From CAWCTB01 sp963798275 (GTDB taxonomy: Bacteria; Acidobacteriota; Terriglobia; Terriglobales; Acidobacteriaceae): a stretch of DNA of 64,000 bases. The stretch spans positions 62,001 through 126,000 of the forward strand of contig CAWCTB010000015.1 of assembly GCA_963798275.1 (NCBI GenBank), read 5' to 3'. A program made the position numbers and the translations under genes. The notes under the pieces are model-generated. The model did no database searches. It was not told the DNA's origin and saw only the letters and a list, made by a program, of their open reading frames with translations. Positions 35,127 to 46,100 of the stretch are shown piece after piece. Numbering within the stretch: the stretch's first letter is position 1; every line of letters begins with the position of its first letter.

Positions 35127-36590
35127 ATGACGGGCAAAGGACGAACCAATCTGCTTTCCGCAATCGGCCAAAAAGCGCTGGGTGCCAGTCGTTTGGCCAC
35201 GGCCGACGACGAAGATTCAAGCCGGCGCATGCAACGCCTGGGCGGGGCTGTGCTTTCTGGAGGCGCAGCAAAAGTTACGTCGGCGTTGCTCGCGCTGGTT
35301 GCGTTGCCGCTGGCGCTGCGGTATCTGGGTGCGGAGCGCTATGGGATCTGGGCCACCATCACGACGACGGTCGTATGGCTCAACCTGCTGGACCTCGGTA
35401 TCGCCAGCACGCTCACCAACCGCCTCTCGCAGGCTTACGCTCACCAGGACCAGGCCGGGGCGGCGCGGGCGAATTCCAATGCGATCGTCCTCACCGTGGT
35501 TCTGGCGGCGTTGGCCGGCGGCGTCTTCGGCTTGGCATGGACTCGGCTCAACTGGGCTGGGTTGTTCAATGTGCGTAACGCAGCGGTGGAGTGGGACGCG
35601 CGCGCGACCATCCTGGTGGGCGGGTTACTGACGCTGCTCGCGTTGCCGGCCAACGTCGCCAATAAAGCCTTCGGCGGATATCAGGAGCTGCACCGGCTGA
35701 ACTACATCACGCTGGGCGCCGGCGTGTGCAGCCTGGTTGGACTGTTGGCGGGCATCGCGTTGCGGGTGTCGATGCCGGTGCTGTTCCTTATGTCGCCGGG
35801 TTGCCTGATGCTGGGAAACTTGGCTGGCGCACTGTGGCTGGTGACTCTCTCCAAGCCGTGGCTGCGGCCGCGCCTGGAGCTGCTGGACCGGACCATAATG
35901 CGAGGCCTTCTCGGCTCAGGTTCGGCTTTCTTGGCGATACAGCTTTCGGCGATCGTAGTGTTCAGCTCGGACAACCTGGTGGTGAGCCATTATCTGGGGC
36001 CGGCCCAGGTGACGCCCTACAGCGTTACCTGGAGGCTGGCGGGACTGAGCGCAGTGCTGCAATCGCTGCTATTCCCGGCGCTCTGGCCGGCATATGCCGA
36101 GGCCCACGCGAAAGGGAATGTCGGCTGGATGCGTCGAGCGTTTGCCATGACGATGAAGGCGACTTTCCTTTTGAACGTGAGTTGTGCCGTGGTCCTGGCG
36201 CTCTACGGCGCGCGGTTGATTGGCTGGTGGGCGGGACCGGCAGCGGTTCCGGCGAAAAGCCTATTGGTGGCGATGGGTGGGTGGGCGGTGCTGAGCGGGT
36301 TGATGACGGTGGAGTCCTGCCTGCTGGCCGCCGTGGGCCGCATACGCGAACAAGCGGCGCTGTCCCTGGTAGCCGCGGGAGTGAATCTGCTGCTGTCAAT
36401 TGTGCTGGTGAAGCGGGTAGGCTCGCTGGGTGCGATTCTGGGGACGATTCTCTCCTACGTTCTGGTGCTGGTCGTACCGCAGACGCTGGTTACGGCGGAA
36501 GTGCTCGGGTTGGGATGGGGCAACAGCATGTGGAAGCGAGCCCGTCGTCTGGCGGCGGTGTCGCTGGAGGCGCTCTCATCAATGGATTAG
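35127..36590 (+). CDS. Polysaccharide flippase, Wzx/MATE-like
   Basis: 487 residues with about 12 hydrophobic helices. ALRYLGAERYGIWATI and NRLSQAYAHQDQAGA are typical of the oligosaccharide flippase family, which moves lipid-linked glycans to the periplasmic side. Later helices include ALSLVAAGVNLLLSIVLVKR. The ATG is directly after the glycosyltransferase stop. A cytoplasmic N-terminal extension of about 35 residues is rich in charged residues. Substrate unknown. Intact. Confidence 0.85.
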   Translation: MTGKGRTNLLSAIGQKALGASRLATADDEDSSRRMQRLGGAVLSGGAAKVTSALLALVALPLALRYLGAERYGIWATITTTVVWLNLLDLGIASTLTNRLSQAYAHQDQAGAARANSNAIVLTVVLAALAGGVFGLAWTRLNWAGLFNVRNAAVEWDARATILVGGLLTLLALPANVANKAFGGYQELHRLNYITLGAGVCSLVGLLAGIALRVSMPVLFLMSPGCLMLGNLAGALWLVTLSKPWLRPRLELLDRTIMRGLLGSGSAFLAIQLSAIVVFSSDNLVVSHYLGPAQVTPYSVTWRLAGLSAVLQSLLFPALWPAYAEAHAKGNVGWMRRAFAMTMKATFLLNVSCAVVLALYGARLIGWWAGPAAVPAKSLLVAMGGWAVLSGLMTVESCLLAAVGRIREQAALSLVAAGVNLLLSIVLVKRVGSLGAILGTILSYVLVLVVPQTLVTAEVLGLGWGNSMWKRARRLAAVSLEALSSMD

Positions 36591-36597
36591 GGAGTTT

Positions 36598-37401
36598 CTA
36601 GCGCGGATCGGTTTGGTGCTGGGTAAGGAGCCGGTTAGCCACTACGGCGTAGACCAGGACTTCCAGGGCAAGGAGTGATCCGGGCAGCAGGACCAGATAG
36701 CGGGCAAAAGTCCTGACGTGAAGAAAATCTTCCGCCACATGACCGCGTAAATAAGCCAGGAAAGCGGCCAGCAACCAGGGCAGCGCCAGGATCAGTGCGG
36801 CGATGCTGAGGCGCAGGCCCTGAGTAAACGTCGGCCTGTGCGCCGGAGTTGCTGCCGGTTCAGTTCTGCGATACCAGACTATAAACCAGATCGCCAGGGC
36901 GACACAGCCCAGAACACTGCTGAGATGTTGCAACAGGTTGACGTGACTCAGCAGGTGGGGGCCATTCGGCAAATAAACCGTGTTGGTTTCCTGCAGCCAT
37001 GCGAAGTGGTTGTAGGGCCAGGTGTAGGAGTGGGTGAACGAGTCCCAGAGCAGGTGAGTCGCGACGCCCAACGCCATCGAGCCGACGATCGCCGCAAACC
37101 GGCGCAGGCCGGAGAACTGGAATTCGCCAACATAGGGCAGGAGGCGCAGGCGCAATCCATCCGGCGCCAGTTCGACCAGGGGTTCCTTCAAGAAGCGATG
37201 AAATAGCCACAGCGTGAGCAGGCCCGCGGGTAGCGTGAAGGTCAGCACACCGGGGAAGTGATGGCCATCGCGGGGGAAGTCCGACAACGTGAGAAAGGCT
37301 TCAAAGTCGGGGGCGAGGGTGCCTATCACGAACGCTGACCATATCAGTTTGAGCCGGCGCACCGGGAGAGCGGCAGCGGCGTGGGCGACGGTGAACGGCA
37401 T
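36598..37401 (-). CDS. DUF4184 family membrane protein
   Basis: 267 residues. ATG 37401 gives MPFTVAHAAAALPVRRLKLI. Five to six helices, with conserved His/Asp in FTVAHAAA, TLAPDFEAF, GHHFPG and THLLWDSFTHSY, a pattern like the membrane-bound metal-dependent hydrolase group (DUF4184/YdjM-like). The PDFE and LLWDSFTH motifs suggest metal binding. Role unknown. It is convergent with the flippase, with only 7 bases between. Intact. Confidence 0.78.
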   Translation of the reverse strand: MPFTVAHAAAALPVRRLKLIWSAFVIGTLAPDFEAFLTLSDFPRDGHHFPGVLTFTLPAGLLTLWLFHRFLKEPLVELAPDGLRLRLLPYVGEFQFSGLRRFAAIVGSMALGVATHLLWDSFTHSYTWPYNHFAWLQETNTVYLPNGPHLLSHVNLLQHLSSVLGCVALAIWFIVWYRRTEPAATPAHRPTFTQGLRLSIAALILALPWLLAAFLAYLRGHVAEDFLHVRTFARYLVLLPGSLLALEVLVYAVVANRLLTQHQTDPR

Positions 37402-37478
37402 GTCTTGATTATGCCTCAACCGGGGCGGAAAGGGCAGACAAGTGTGGGGTGCCCTTTCCGTCGAAACTCGGCTTGGGG

Positions 37479-38108
37479 TTACCCGGCGAGGAAGGGATTA
37501 TGGGCTCGTTCGTCCCCTATGGTTGTCAAGGGACCGTGACCGGGGACGACGACTGTTTCATCGGGCAGAGCCAGCACCGGGCCGTGCAACGACTCCATGA
37601 TTTTCTTGTAGGAACCGCCGGGGAGATCGGTACGCCCGATGGAGCCTGCGAACAAAGTGTCGCCGGCAATGAGCTTTTTTTCCGGCTGAAAATAGAGGCA
37701 GATGCTGCCCTCGGTGTGGCCGGGGGTGTGCAGGACTTCGGCGGCCAGGGAACCCGCCTGCACTTTGTCGCCGGCGCCGAGGCTCTGATCGATCACCACC
37801 GCGCCGGGGGAAGTCATGCCAATCCACGCCGCCTGCACATCGAGCATCTTGAGCAGGGCATAGTCGTTCTGGTTCAATAGAATGGGGGCGCCGGTGAATT
37901 GCTTCAACTTCATCGCCCCGCCGACGTGATCGATGTGCGCGTGGGTAATGACGATCTGTTTCAGGGTGAGGCCGTGCTTTTGCAGCGCGGCCAGGACCCG
38001 TTCGATGTCATCTCCCGGGTCGATCACGATGGCTTCCCTGGACTGCTCATCGCCGATTACTGAGCAGTTGCACTGCAACGGTCCTACGGGGAAAATTTCG
38101 TGGATCAT
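37479..38108 (-). CDS. Metallo-beta-lactamase-fold hydrolase (glyoxalase II-like)
   Basis: 209 residues. HAHIDHVGG, HTPGHTEGSI, GDTLFAGSIGRTDLPGG and VVPGHGPLTT supply the two-metal site of the MBL fold. The overall length and the LPGGSYKKI region match the small glyoxalase II / YcbL-like subgroup. Probably a cytoplasmic thioester or phosphoester hydrolase; the substrate cannot be told. Divergent from the STAS-like gene at 38253. Intact. Confidence 0.85.
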   Translation of the reverse strand: MIHEIFPVGPLQCNCSVIGDEQSREAIVIDPGDDIERVLAALQKHGLTLKQIVITHAHIDHVGGAMKLKQFTGAPILLNQNDYALLKMLDVQAAWIGMTSPGAVVIDQSLGAGDKVQAGSLAAEVLHTPGHTEGSICLYFQPEKKLIAGDTLFAGSIGRTDLPGGSYKKIMESLHGPVLALPDETVVVPGHGPLTTIGDERAHNPFLAG

Positions 38109-38252
38109 GCTTTCAACCTACCATGTCCGCATCTCTTTCGATGATATCCATTTGCTCCAGGAACGTGCCAGGAACCTGCATTCTGGGGTACACTTAGCGA
38201 CGTTTCGGCCGGAGAGAACCACCTTGGAACTCAAGCGAAGCACGAGGTAGCC

Positions 38253-38609
38253 ATGGAGCGAATACGGTTCGTGACCCATAACGGCCAAAGGATACTGCTG
38301 GTCGACGCCAGCGGGTGCAGCGCCTAGGAACTCGCAGCGTTCATCGATCAGGTGCCGCAGTACGTTACCAAAGAGCCGCCCAATTCGGTTTTGCTGGTAG
38401 GCGACTTCAGCGGCTCGGAGTTCACCCGTGACGTGGTCGAAAGGCTGAAGATCGCGGCCGTATTCGATCGCCCTTACGTCAAGAATTCGGCGTGGGTGCT
38501 GAGCGAGAATCTCCCCAAGGCACTGCTGGACTCGATTCGTGCCTTCTCGGCACGAAAAATCGAGACATTTGAGAGCAGGGAAGCGGCCATGGATTACTTG
38601 GCAGGATAG
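38253..38609 (+). CDS. SpoIIAA-like (STAS/SEC14-type) small protein with in-frame TAG
   Basis: From ATG 38253 the frame reads MERIRFVTHNGQRILLVDAS, then TAG at 38325-38327, then ELAAFIDQVPQYVTKEPPNS, VLLVGDFSGSEFTRDVVERL and on to 38609 in the same frame. The two halves together make about 118 residues with the pattern of small SpoIIAA-like proteins (STAS fold). The amber codon replaces a residue, probably Glu, and could be a base error or a real inactivating mutation. A GAGG-like site (ACGAGGTAGCC) precedes the start. The family often acts in partner-switching, but no kinase partner is adjacent. Confidence 0.6.
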
Positions 38610-38667
38610 CCGGTTCCCACGAGTGGGCTTCTTGCCGCCCGGGATTGGTCGCGCGCCACGAGGTCAC

Positions 38668-38692
38668 GGAAAAGCCTCCGCACCGCGGAGGC
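38668..38692 (-). terminator. Rho-independent terminator downstream of secG
   Basis: On the minus strand GCCTCCGC-GGT-GCGGAGGC is followed by TTTTCC. It lies 28 bases past the secG stop at 38720. Confidence 0.8.
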
Positions 38693-38719
38693 TGGATTCG
38701 GACCGGAGAAACTTTCGAA

Positions 38720-39064
38720 TTACCGACTGGGCGAAGTTGGTTGCGGGGCAGGCGCGGGCTGCTGTTGCGGGGCAGGAGCGGTCTTCACGGGAGCCGATTT
38801 CGTACCTTCCAGCACCGACCCGCTGGCGCCAGCATGCTGCGATGCCATTATCGAAAGGGTAATCGACGTAAGCATGAAGATAATGGCCGCCCAAGTGGTT
38901 GCCTTGGTGAGTACGGTAGCGGCTGTACGAGTGCCGAATGCGGTCTGGCTGCCTACGCCACCGAAGGCAGCGGCGATGTCGGCGCTCTTGCCGCTCTGCA
39001 AAAGCACGACGGCGATCAGGAAAATACAGACGGCAACGTGAACAATGGTAATCAGGATAGCCAT
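38720..39064 (-). CDS. secG: Preprotein translocase subunit SecG
   Basis: 114 residues. Two helices (MAILITIVHVAVCIFLIAVV and TWAAIIFMLTSITLSIMA) flank the conserved LLQSGKSADIAAAFGG loop. The C-terminal tail is rich in Pro, Ala and Gln, as in many SecG proteins. Part of the SecYEG channel. The ATG at 39064 faces a region with no gene before the island. In many bacteria secG lies next to tpiA and tRNA-Leu. Here those lie 7.5 kb away on the same strand, beyond a plus-strand insertion. Intact. Confidence 0.92.
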   Translation of the reverse strand: MAILITIVHVAVCIFLIAVVLLQSGKSADIAAAFGGVGSQTAFGTRTAATVLTKATTWAAIIFMLTSITLSIMASQHAGASGSVLEGTKSAPVKTAPAPQQQPAPAPQPTSPSR

Positions 39065-39298
39065 GTAAGTCTCAGTTCTCGTTTCGAGCGCAAAAGCGCC
39101 TTAGATTGCAATTCGATCTTACGAAGATGTCGTGCGCGGCTGGTGAGATCTGACCGCAACAGGGGGTTGACGAAACGTACTTGACCGCGCTATTTCTACT
39201 GGCGTCAACTACTTGCAAGTCCATAGCGTCACCAGTCGACTGCAGCCACCCAATCGCTACGGACATCCTAGAATTGTACAAGTTTTCACCAGTGCTGA

Positions 39299-40198
39299 CT
39301 AACCTTGAGTGGACCGGCCACCCGGCGCATTCTCGAGCGCGCGTACCAGGACTACGGTAAGCCGGAGTACCAGCGGCTGGCCTCCATCTCGGTGGCTCAC
39401 CTGTACAACCTGCGCCACCAGCAACGCTACCGGGAACGGCGCCTCAACTACACCAAAACCAGGCCCACGGCGGTGAGCATCGGCGAGCGCCGCCGCCCTG
39501 ATCCGCAAGGCCAACCCGGCTATGTGCGCGTCGATACCGTGCATCAGGGCGATCGACCGGGAGCCAAAGGCGTCTACCACATCAACGCCGTTGACGAGGT
39601 CACCCAGTGGGAGATCGTGAGCGCCACCGCCCACATCAGCGAAGCTTGGCTGGAGCCCGTGCTGGCCGCCCTGCTGCAGCAGTTCCCCTTCCCCATCCGC
39701 GGCTTTCACTCCGATAACGGCAGCGAGTTCATCAATCAGACCGTGGCCCGGCTGCTGAATAAGTTGCTCATCGAGCAAACCAAAAGCCGGCCCCGCCACA
39801 GCAACGATAACGGGCTAGTGGAAACCAAGAATGGCGCGGTGATCCGCAAACACATGGGCTACGGCTACATCCATGCTGAACACGCCCAACCCATCCAGCA
39901 GTTCTACAGCGCGCACTTGAATCCCTATCTGAACTACCATCGCCCCTGCGCACAAGCCGATATCGAAGTCGACGAGAAAGGCCGTCAACAACGCCGCTAC
40001 CGACGCTATCAAACCCCGCTGGAGACCTTGCTGGCCCTCTCCCCGCCCGCACCAGTTCTACGCCCGGGACTCACCGTCGCCGTTCTCCAACGCATCGCTG
40101 CTGCGGTCAGCGATACCGAAGCTGCCCAGCGTATGCAGCAAGCCAAAGCCAAACTCTTCGCGCGGCTGCGACCGCCCGCAGAAGGGCGGTGGAAATGA
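39299..40198 (+). pseudogene. 5'-truncated DDE integrase-core transposase
   Basis: The frame opens right after a TGA at 39296-39298 with no credible start. The product has the integrase catalytic core with three acidic residues: VRVDTVHQGD, HSDNGSEF and NDNGLVETKNG. The N-terminal helix-turn-helix part of about 100 or more residues is absent. The C-terminal stretch (RYRRYQTPLETLLALSPP) is complete. Closest in layout to IS481/ISNCY-like elements, but no terminal repeats were identified. It marks the left side of the heavy-metal efflux island. Likely an inactive remnant. Confidence 0.75.
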
Positions 40199-40656
40199 CG
40201 GTAGATGCAAAACCCTGCGGGTTTCGCACCCACCTTGGAAATCGCTTCGCGATTCCCACATTACCACCGCCCCGACGACTGCTAGACTCGTTCCATACAA
40301 AATCAAGAAAGACTGCTTCCCGTCCTCTTTCCCAGCGCGCGGGGCTGGACGTTCGGCAGTTCGCAGAGGCCGGCGAAATCTCTATCTTCCGCTGTCAACT
40401 TTCAGAAGAAGTCCAGGCAACCGAAGAAGTGGTGAAATCTGTAACCACTCGCGACCGCTGTTCCTGCGGCCCGCAACTTCCTGATTTGCAATGTGTTTAC
40501 ATTCGACAAGCTTATACGTTCCTTCGGAAAGGGCGGTGCCAATTCCACCGGGGGCGGCTAGCAGAGTAGGGTGGCGGGGTAGTTGAATGTATAGGGAAAT
40601 CCGTCCGCCGACCAGGGCTTTTCATCAAAAGGCCCTGCATTTTAGATTTGAGTCTT
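40199..40656. other. Spacer between transposase remnant and efflux operon
   Basis: About 458 bases with no supported gene. A hairpin GGAAATCGC/GCGATTCCC with one mismatch, near 40237-40257, may be the right end of the element. The operon promoter should lie close to 40600-40650. Confidence 0.4.
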
Positions 40657-41938
40657 ATGCGTCCATCGAATTTCCGGATCAACGTCCTGGTAACTGTGAC
40701 TGGGCTGTTGCTGCTGCTGCCCGTGCCCGGAGTCGAGGGACAGAGCACGACGCTCATCACCCTGGATCAGGCTATCGATTTGGCGCTGCAGCACAATCAC
40801 TCGCTGAAGGCGACGCGCACTCTCATTCTGCAGAACCAAGCCCAGGAGATCACGGCGAACCTGCGTCCCAACCCGACCCTGAACTTTGATTCCCAGTTCC
40901 TGCCTATTTTTTCCCCATCTGACTTTTCGAGTGACAATCTGAGCGAAGTCCAGCAGTTCGACGCCGGAATTGGATATCTGTTTGAGCGCGGCCACAAACG
41001 GCAGCGACGCTTGCAAGCCGCGGTCGATCAGACCGCGGTGACCCGGGCGCAAGTTTCGGACGCGGAACGGACCCTCCGCTTCGACGTGGGGCAGGCGTTT
41101 ATTGCCGTGCTGTTGGCCGAATCAACATTGCAGTTCGCGCAGCTGGACCTGAAGAGCTTTGTGGAGACTGTCAATATTGCCGAGGCGCAGTACAAATCGG
41201 GCTACATCAGCGAAGGTGATTACCTCAAGATAAAGTTGCAGCTGCTGCAGTTTCAAACCGACGTCTCGGCCGCCCGTCTGGCCAGGGTCCAGGCCCTGGT
41301 AGGGCTGCGGGAATTGATCGGGTATGATGCCGTTCCAGCGAACTATGACGTGGTTGGCGACTTAGCGTATCAGCAAGTGCCGGGGAAATTGGAGGACTGG
41401 CAAGCTCAGAGCGCTGCAGGAGCGTCCCGATTATCATGCCGCTACCTTGGGAGTAACCGCCGCGCAGAGCCAGATACTGTTGGCCAAGGCGTACGCCAAA
41501 CAAGACGTGGATGCTTCGGTTGCTTACACGCACACTGCGGACCAGAACAGCGCTTCGTTCTTTGTGAATTTCGATTTGCCAATCTTCAATCGCAATCAAG
41601 GTGAAATCGCACGCACTGGACATGTGCTGACGCAGGCCCAGGAGTTGCGGGAGTCGGCGAGCGACACGGTGCTGTCCGACGTCAGCGATGCCTATGAAGC
41701 GCTGCGCAGCAGCGAAGAAGTGGTGCAACTTTACACCTCGGGATACTTGAAGCAGGCCCAGGATTCGCGCGACATCAGTGAGTATGCTTATAAGCGTGGG
41801 GCCACGGGCCTGTTGGATTTCCTTGACGCTGAACGCAGCAACCGGGCCATTCAACTGGCCTATCGTCAGGCGCTGTCGTCCTACATGACGGCCCTCGAGC
41901 AGTTAAAAGAAGCTATAGGAACAAGGAACCTTCCGTGA
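40657..41938 (+). CDS. czcC: TolC-family outer-membrane efflux channel, CzcC-like (frameshift)
   Basis: Outer-membrane component of an RND efflux pump. ATG 40657 gives MRPSNFRINVLVTVTGLLLL, a signal peptide ending near VEGQ. Two TolC-type helical repeats are seen: LDQAIDLALQHNHSLKATRT in the first, and a second with GVTAAQSQILLAKAYAKQD. A frameshift near 41398-41406 separates them. Repaired length is about 427 residues. The last codons overlap the adaptor gene (GTG 41935). Family members named CzcC or CusC export Co2+, Zn2+, Cd2+ or Cu+/Ag+. Confidence 0.85.
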
Positions 41939-43102
41939 CGATTCGCAACGATCATCGGCGACGTACGGTCGCGCTAACTGCGTTGGCAGCGATGATGCTG
42001 GCGCTCGCCGGCTGCAGTGGAGCAGGATCTGAGAATAGCGCCAACAATCATGGGAATCACTCGAACACTGCTGAACTGTTTACCGTCCCACCGGACCAGA
42101 TGGCGCACGTGCAGGTATTCGCGGTTCAGCCAAGCAGCCTGACGCGGACTCTCCGGCTTACCGGATCTGTAGCCTACAACAGTTTCCGCACCACGCCCGT
42201 CATTACGCAGGTCAGCGGTCCGGTCAGCCGGATCGTCGTGGTTCCGGGCCAGGAGGTGCACCAGGGCGAGCCCGTGCTGTACGTGGCCAGTCCCGACTAT
42301 TCCCAACTGCGCACCAATTATCTGAAGGCCAAAGATGGGTATGCGCTGGCGCAAAAAAGTTATGCGCGGGCGCAGGACCTGTACCAGCATCATGCGATCG
42401 CCGAACAGAATTTGGAGCAGGCCGAGTCCGTCCAGGCGCAAGCGCAAGGCGATCTGGCCGCAGCCGAAGCCGCGCTGAAGGTGCTGGGAATCACTAATCC
42501 CGATGCGCTTGTGAAAGCGCCGCCCTCGTTCGAGGCTACCGTGAGGGCCCCGATTAGCGGCCAGGTGGTTGAGCAGAATGTAGCGGTAGGGCAACTGCTG
42601 CAGACCGGCGCCACGCAATGCTTCCTGATTTCCGACACCAGCACGGTTTGGGTATTGGTTAATGTCTATCAGAAGGACTTGCCGTACGTGCGCGTCGGCG
42701 ATACGGTCACGATTCAGACGGAGTCCTATCCCGACGTCTTTCATGGCCGTATTTCCTACGTAGCAGCTTCCCTGGATCCGAACACGCGCACGCTGCAGGC
42801 GCGCATTGAGACCAGCAATCCCGGGCCAAAAGCTGAAGAAGGACATGTACGTGGTGGCAACGGTCGATGCGGGCACAATCCCGAACGCTATTGCGGTTCC
42901 GGACTCCGCCGTGCTGCGCGACAGCGAAAACCAGCCATTCGTGTACGTTGAAGTCGCCAGTAATCAGTTTGGAAGGCGCGCCGTCACCCTGGGGGAAAGC
43001 CTGAAAGGACAAACACAAGTTACCACCGGACTGAACCCCGGGGACCGCGTTATCGGAGATGGCAGCTTGTTCCTGCAGTTTGCGAACTCGCTACAGCGTT
43101 AG
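41935..43102 (+). CDS. czcB: RND efflux adaptor, CzcB-like lipoprotein (frameshift)
   Basis: Periplasmic adaptor joining pump and outer channel. GTG 41935 starts MTIRNDHRRRTVALTALAAM, then LALAGC, a lipobox. HNH-rich NNHGNHSN follows, a possible metal-binding stretch. The lipoyl-like and barrel regions include ITQVSGPVSRIVVVPGQEV, APISGQVVEQNVAVGQLLQ and YPDVFHGRISYVAASLDPNT. The frame shifts near 42830 and continues as KLKKDMYVVATVDAGTI to 43102. About 389 residues after repair. Its start overlaps the stop of czcC by 4 bases. Confidence 0.88.
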
Positions 43103-43160
43103 CCGTCGCCAGCGTACTGGACTAACGAACCATGACAAGAACAACGATGTCCACACCTGA

Positions 43161-46100
43161 ATGATCCATCGAATCGTACAAGCTGCGCTTCGCCAGCGCT
43201 TTCTGGTGTTAATGCTGACCGGCTTCATGATGGTCGCGGGGATTATCTCCTTCCGGCGCATGCCCGTGGATGCGTATCCCGATCTTTCGCCTCCCCAAGT
43301 CGAACTGATCACGCAATGGCCGGGCCACGCCGCGGAAGAAGTGGAACGGCTGGTTACGCTTCCCCTCGAATTGGAGATGAATGGCGTACCGCAAATGGTG
43401 GTGATGCGGTCCATTTCGCTCTACGGTCTCTCGGATGTAATCCTGACCTTTGAAGACAGCACCAACGATTACTTCGCGCGACAGATTGTCTTCGAGCGAA
43501 TCGCGCAAGCCAATCTGCCGGCAGGGGTAACCCCGACCATGGCGCCGTTATTCAGTCCCAGCGGCCTGGTGTACCGCTATGTGCTGGAAAGTCCCGACCG
43601 CAGCCCGCAGGAACTGAAGACTATAGAGGACTGGGTGGTTGAGCGGGCCTATCGTTCCGTCCCTGGCGTGGCCGATGATTCCGGTTTTGGCGGCACGGTC
43701 ATGCAATACCAGGTGCTGCTCGATCCGGCCAGGATTTATGGCTATCACCTGACGGTGCCGCAAGTGATGGCGGCCTTGGCTGCTAACAACTCCAATGCGG
43801 GCGGTGGATTCTACTCTCAGGGCGGCCAGTTTTATTACGTTCGAGGCATCGGTCTGGTGCGCAACACCGCCGATATCGGGAGCATAGTCGTCGGCAGTAA
43901 CAATGGCGCTCCCATCCGCATAAAGGACATTGGCGATGTGGTGATCGGCCATGCTCCCCGGCTGGGTGAATTCGGCTATCAGAAGAACGACGATGCGGTG
44001 GAGGGCGTTATTCTGATGCTTCGTGGCGAGCAAACCCAAAACGTTCTCAAGGGCGTGGAAGCCAAGACCGAGGAACTGAACCGGACGATACTGCCGCAGG
44101 ACGTCAAGATTCACCCGTTTTATGACCGCAGCGAGCTGGTGAAGCTGACCACGGATACCGTTGAAGACAACCTGCTCCGCGGCATGATCCTGGTGCTGGT
44201 CGTTCTGATTTTCTTCCTGGTCAGCTTGCGCGCAGCGGTCATCGTGGCCCTCACCATTCCGCTCTCTCTGTTGTTTGCCTTCATTGTTTTGCACGCTCAT
44301 GATGGCGCCGCCAACCTGCTCTCCATCGGTGCGATTGATTTCGGCATCATCATCGACGGCACGGTGGTCATGGTGGAAAACATCTACCGTGAGCTAGCCC
44401 TGAGAGAAGGACAGACCTATGAGCTGCACAGCGTCATTCTCGCGGCAGCAAAAGACGTGGATCGGCCAATTTTCTACTCAGTTGCGGTGATTCTGGCAGG
44501 CTACCTGCCAATCTATGCGCTCAGCGGTCCTTCGGCAAAGTTGTTCCATCCCATGGCCGAGACCATGTCGTTCGCGCTGATCGGCGCGCTGATTCTCACG
44601 CTTACGTTGGTTCCGGTCCTGGCCTCCTATTGGTTCAAGAAGGGCGTACGCGAGCATCCGAACCGCGCCTTCGAATGGATGAAGCGCAAGTACGCGACAC
44701 AATTGGATTGGGCACTGGAGCGTCCCAAACTTACGATATTCATGGCGGCCCTCATCTTTGGCGCAACCCTGCTGCTGATTCCCTTTATCGGCGGCGAGTT
44801 CATGCCTCACCTGGACGAGGGTGCACTGTGGGTGCGGGCAACCATGCCGTACACGATTTCGTTCGAAGAGGCCAGCCGGGTGGGCCCTCAGATACGGGCC
44901 ATCCTGATGTCTTATCCGCAAGTCACGGTGGTCGGCTCAGAGCTGGGGCGGCCGGATGATGGAACCGACCCCACCGGCTTTTTCAATTGCGAGTTTTATG
45001 TCGGTCTAAAGCCGTACAAGGACAAAGCTTGGAGCGGCGACATCAATACCAAGGCCAAACTCATCGAGGCGATCAACCAAAAGCTAAGCGCATTTCCCGG
45101 GATCGTCTTCAACTATACCCAGCCTGCGGAAGATGCCGTCGACGAGGCCCTGACCGGGTTGAAGAGCTCGCTGGCCGTCAAGATTTATGGGGACGATTTG
45201 ACGGTGCTGCAGGACAAAGCCATCCAGATCAAGAACGCCCTGGCCAAGGTGCCGGGATTCAGCGACTTGACGGTTGTGCGCGAACTGGGCCAACCAAGCT
45301 TGCTGATCGATGTGGACCGGGACCGGATCGCCCGCTACGGAATCAACGTCGCCGACGTGGAGGCGGTAATTTCGGCGGCTGTGGGCGGTCAGGCGGTGAC
45401 CCAGGTCATCCAGGGGGAGAAATTATTCGACATGGTGGTGCGCATGCAGCCGCAATTCCGCAGCAGCGCGCATGAGATTGGTGAGTTGCTGGTTGGGACT
45501 CCGGATGGTAAGCAGATTCCACTGAGCCAGCTGGCGAACATCCAGCAGGGGAATGGCGCATCGTTTATTTATCGCGAGAACAACTCCCGCTACATCGGGG
45601 TGCAATACAGCATTGAAGGGCGGGACCTGGAGCGGGCGGTGCGAGACGGCCAGAGAGCGGTCGATCGATCCGTCGCACTGCCCCAGGGCTATTGGCTGAG
45701 TTGGGGTGGTGAATACAGTCAGTTTCTGGCGGCCAAAGCGCAGCTCAGCTTGATCGGCCCGCTGGCTTTGGTGATCATCTTCATGATCCTGTTCGCGCTG
45801 TATGGAAACTTCAAGTTCCCGGTCACGATTGCGCTGGGCGTCGTCATGACTGAACCTGTGGGTGCGCTGATTGCACTGAAGCTCACGCATACTCCGTTCA
45901 GCGTTTCGTCGGTCCTGGGATTGCTGGCGTTGTTGGGAGTCTCGGTTGAAACGGCAGTGATTCTGGTTTCCTACATCAATAAGCTTCGCCAGGAAGGAAT
46001 GGACATTCGCACAGCAACTCGCGAGGCGTCCCTGCTGCGCCTTCGTCCCATCACGATGACGGCACTGGTTGCATGCCTGGGCCTGCTTCCCGCGGCACTT

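Noticed and set aside
28536..38327. Amber (TAG) recoding to explain interruptions
   Set aside because: TAG ends several intact genes in this window, so it is a normal stop. The two interruptions are better explained by error or mutation.
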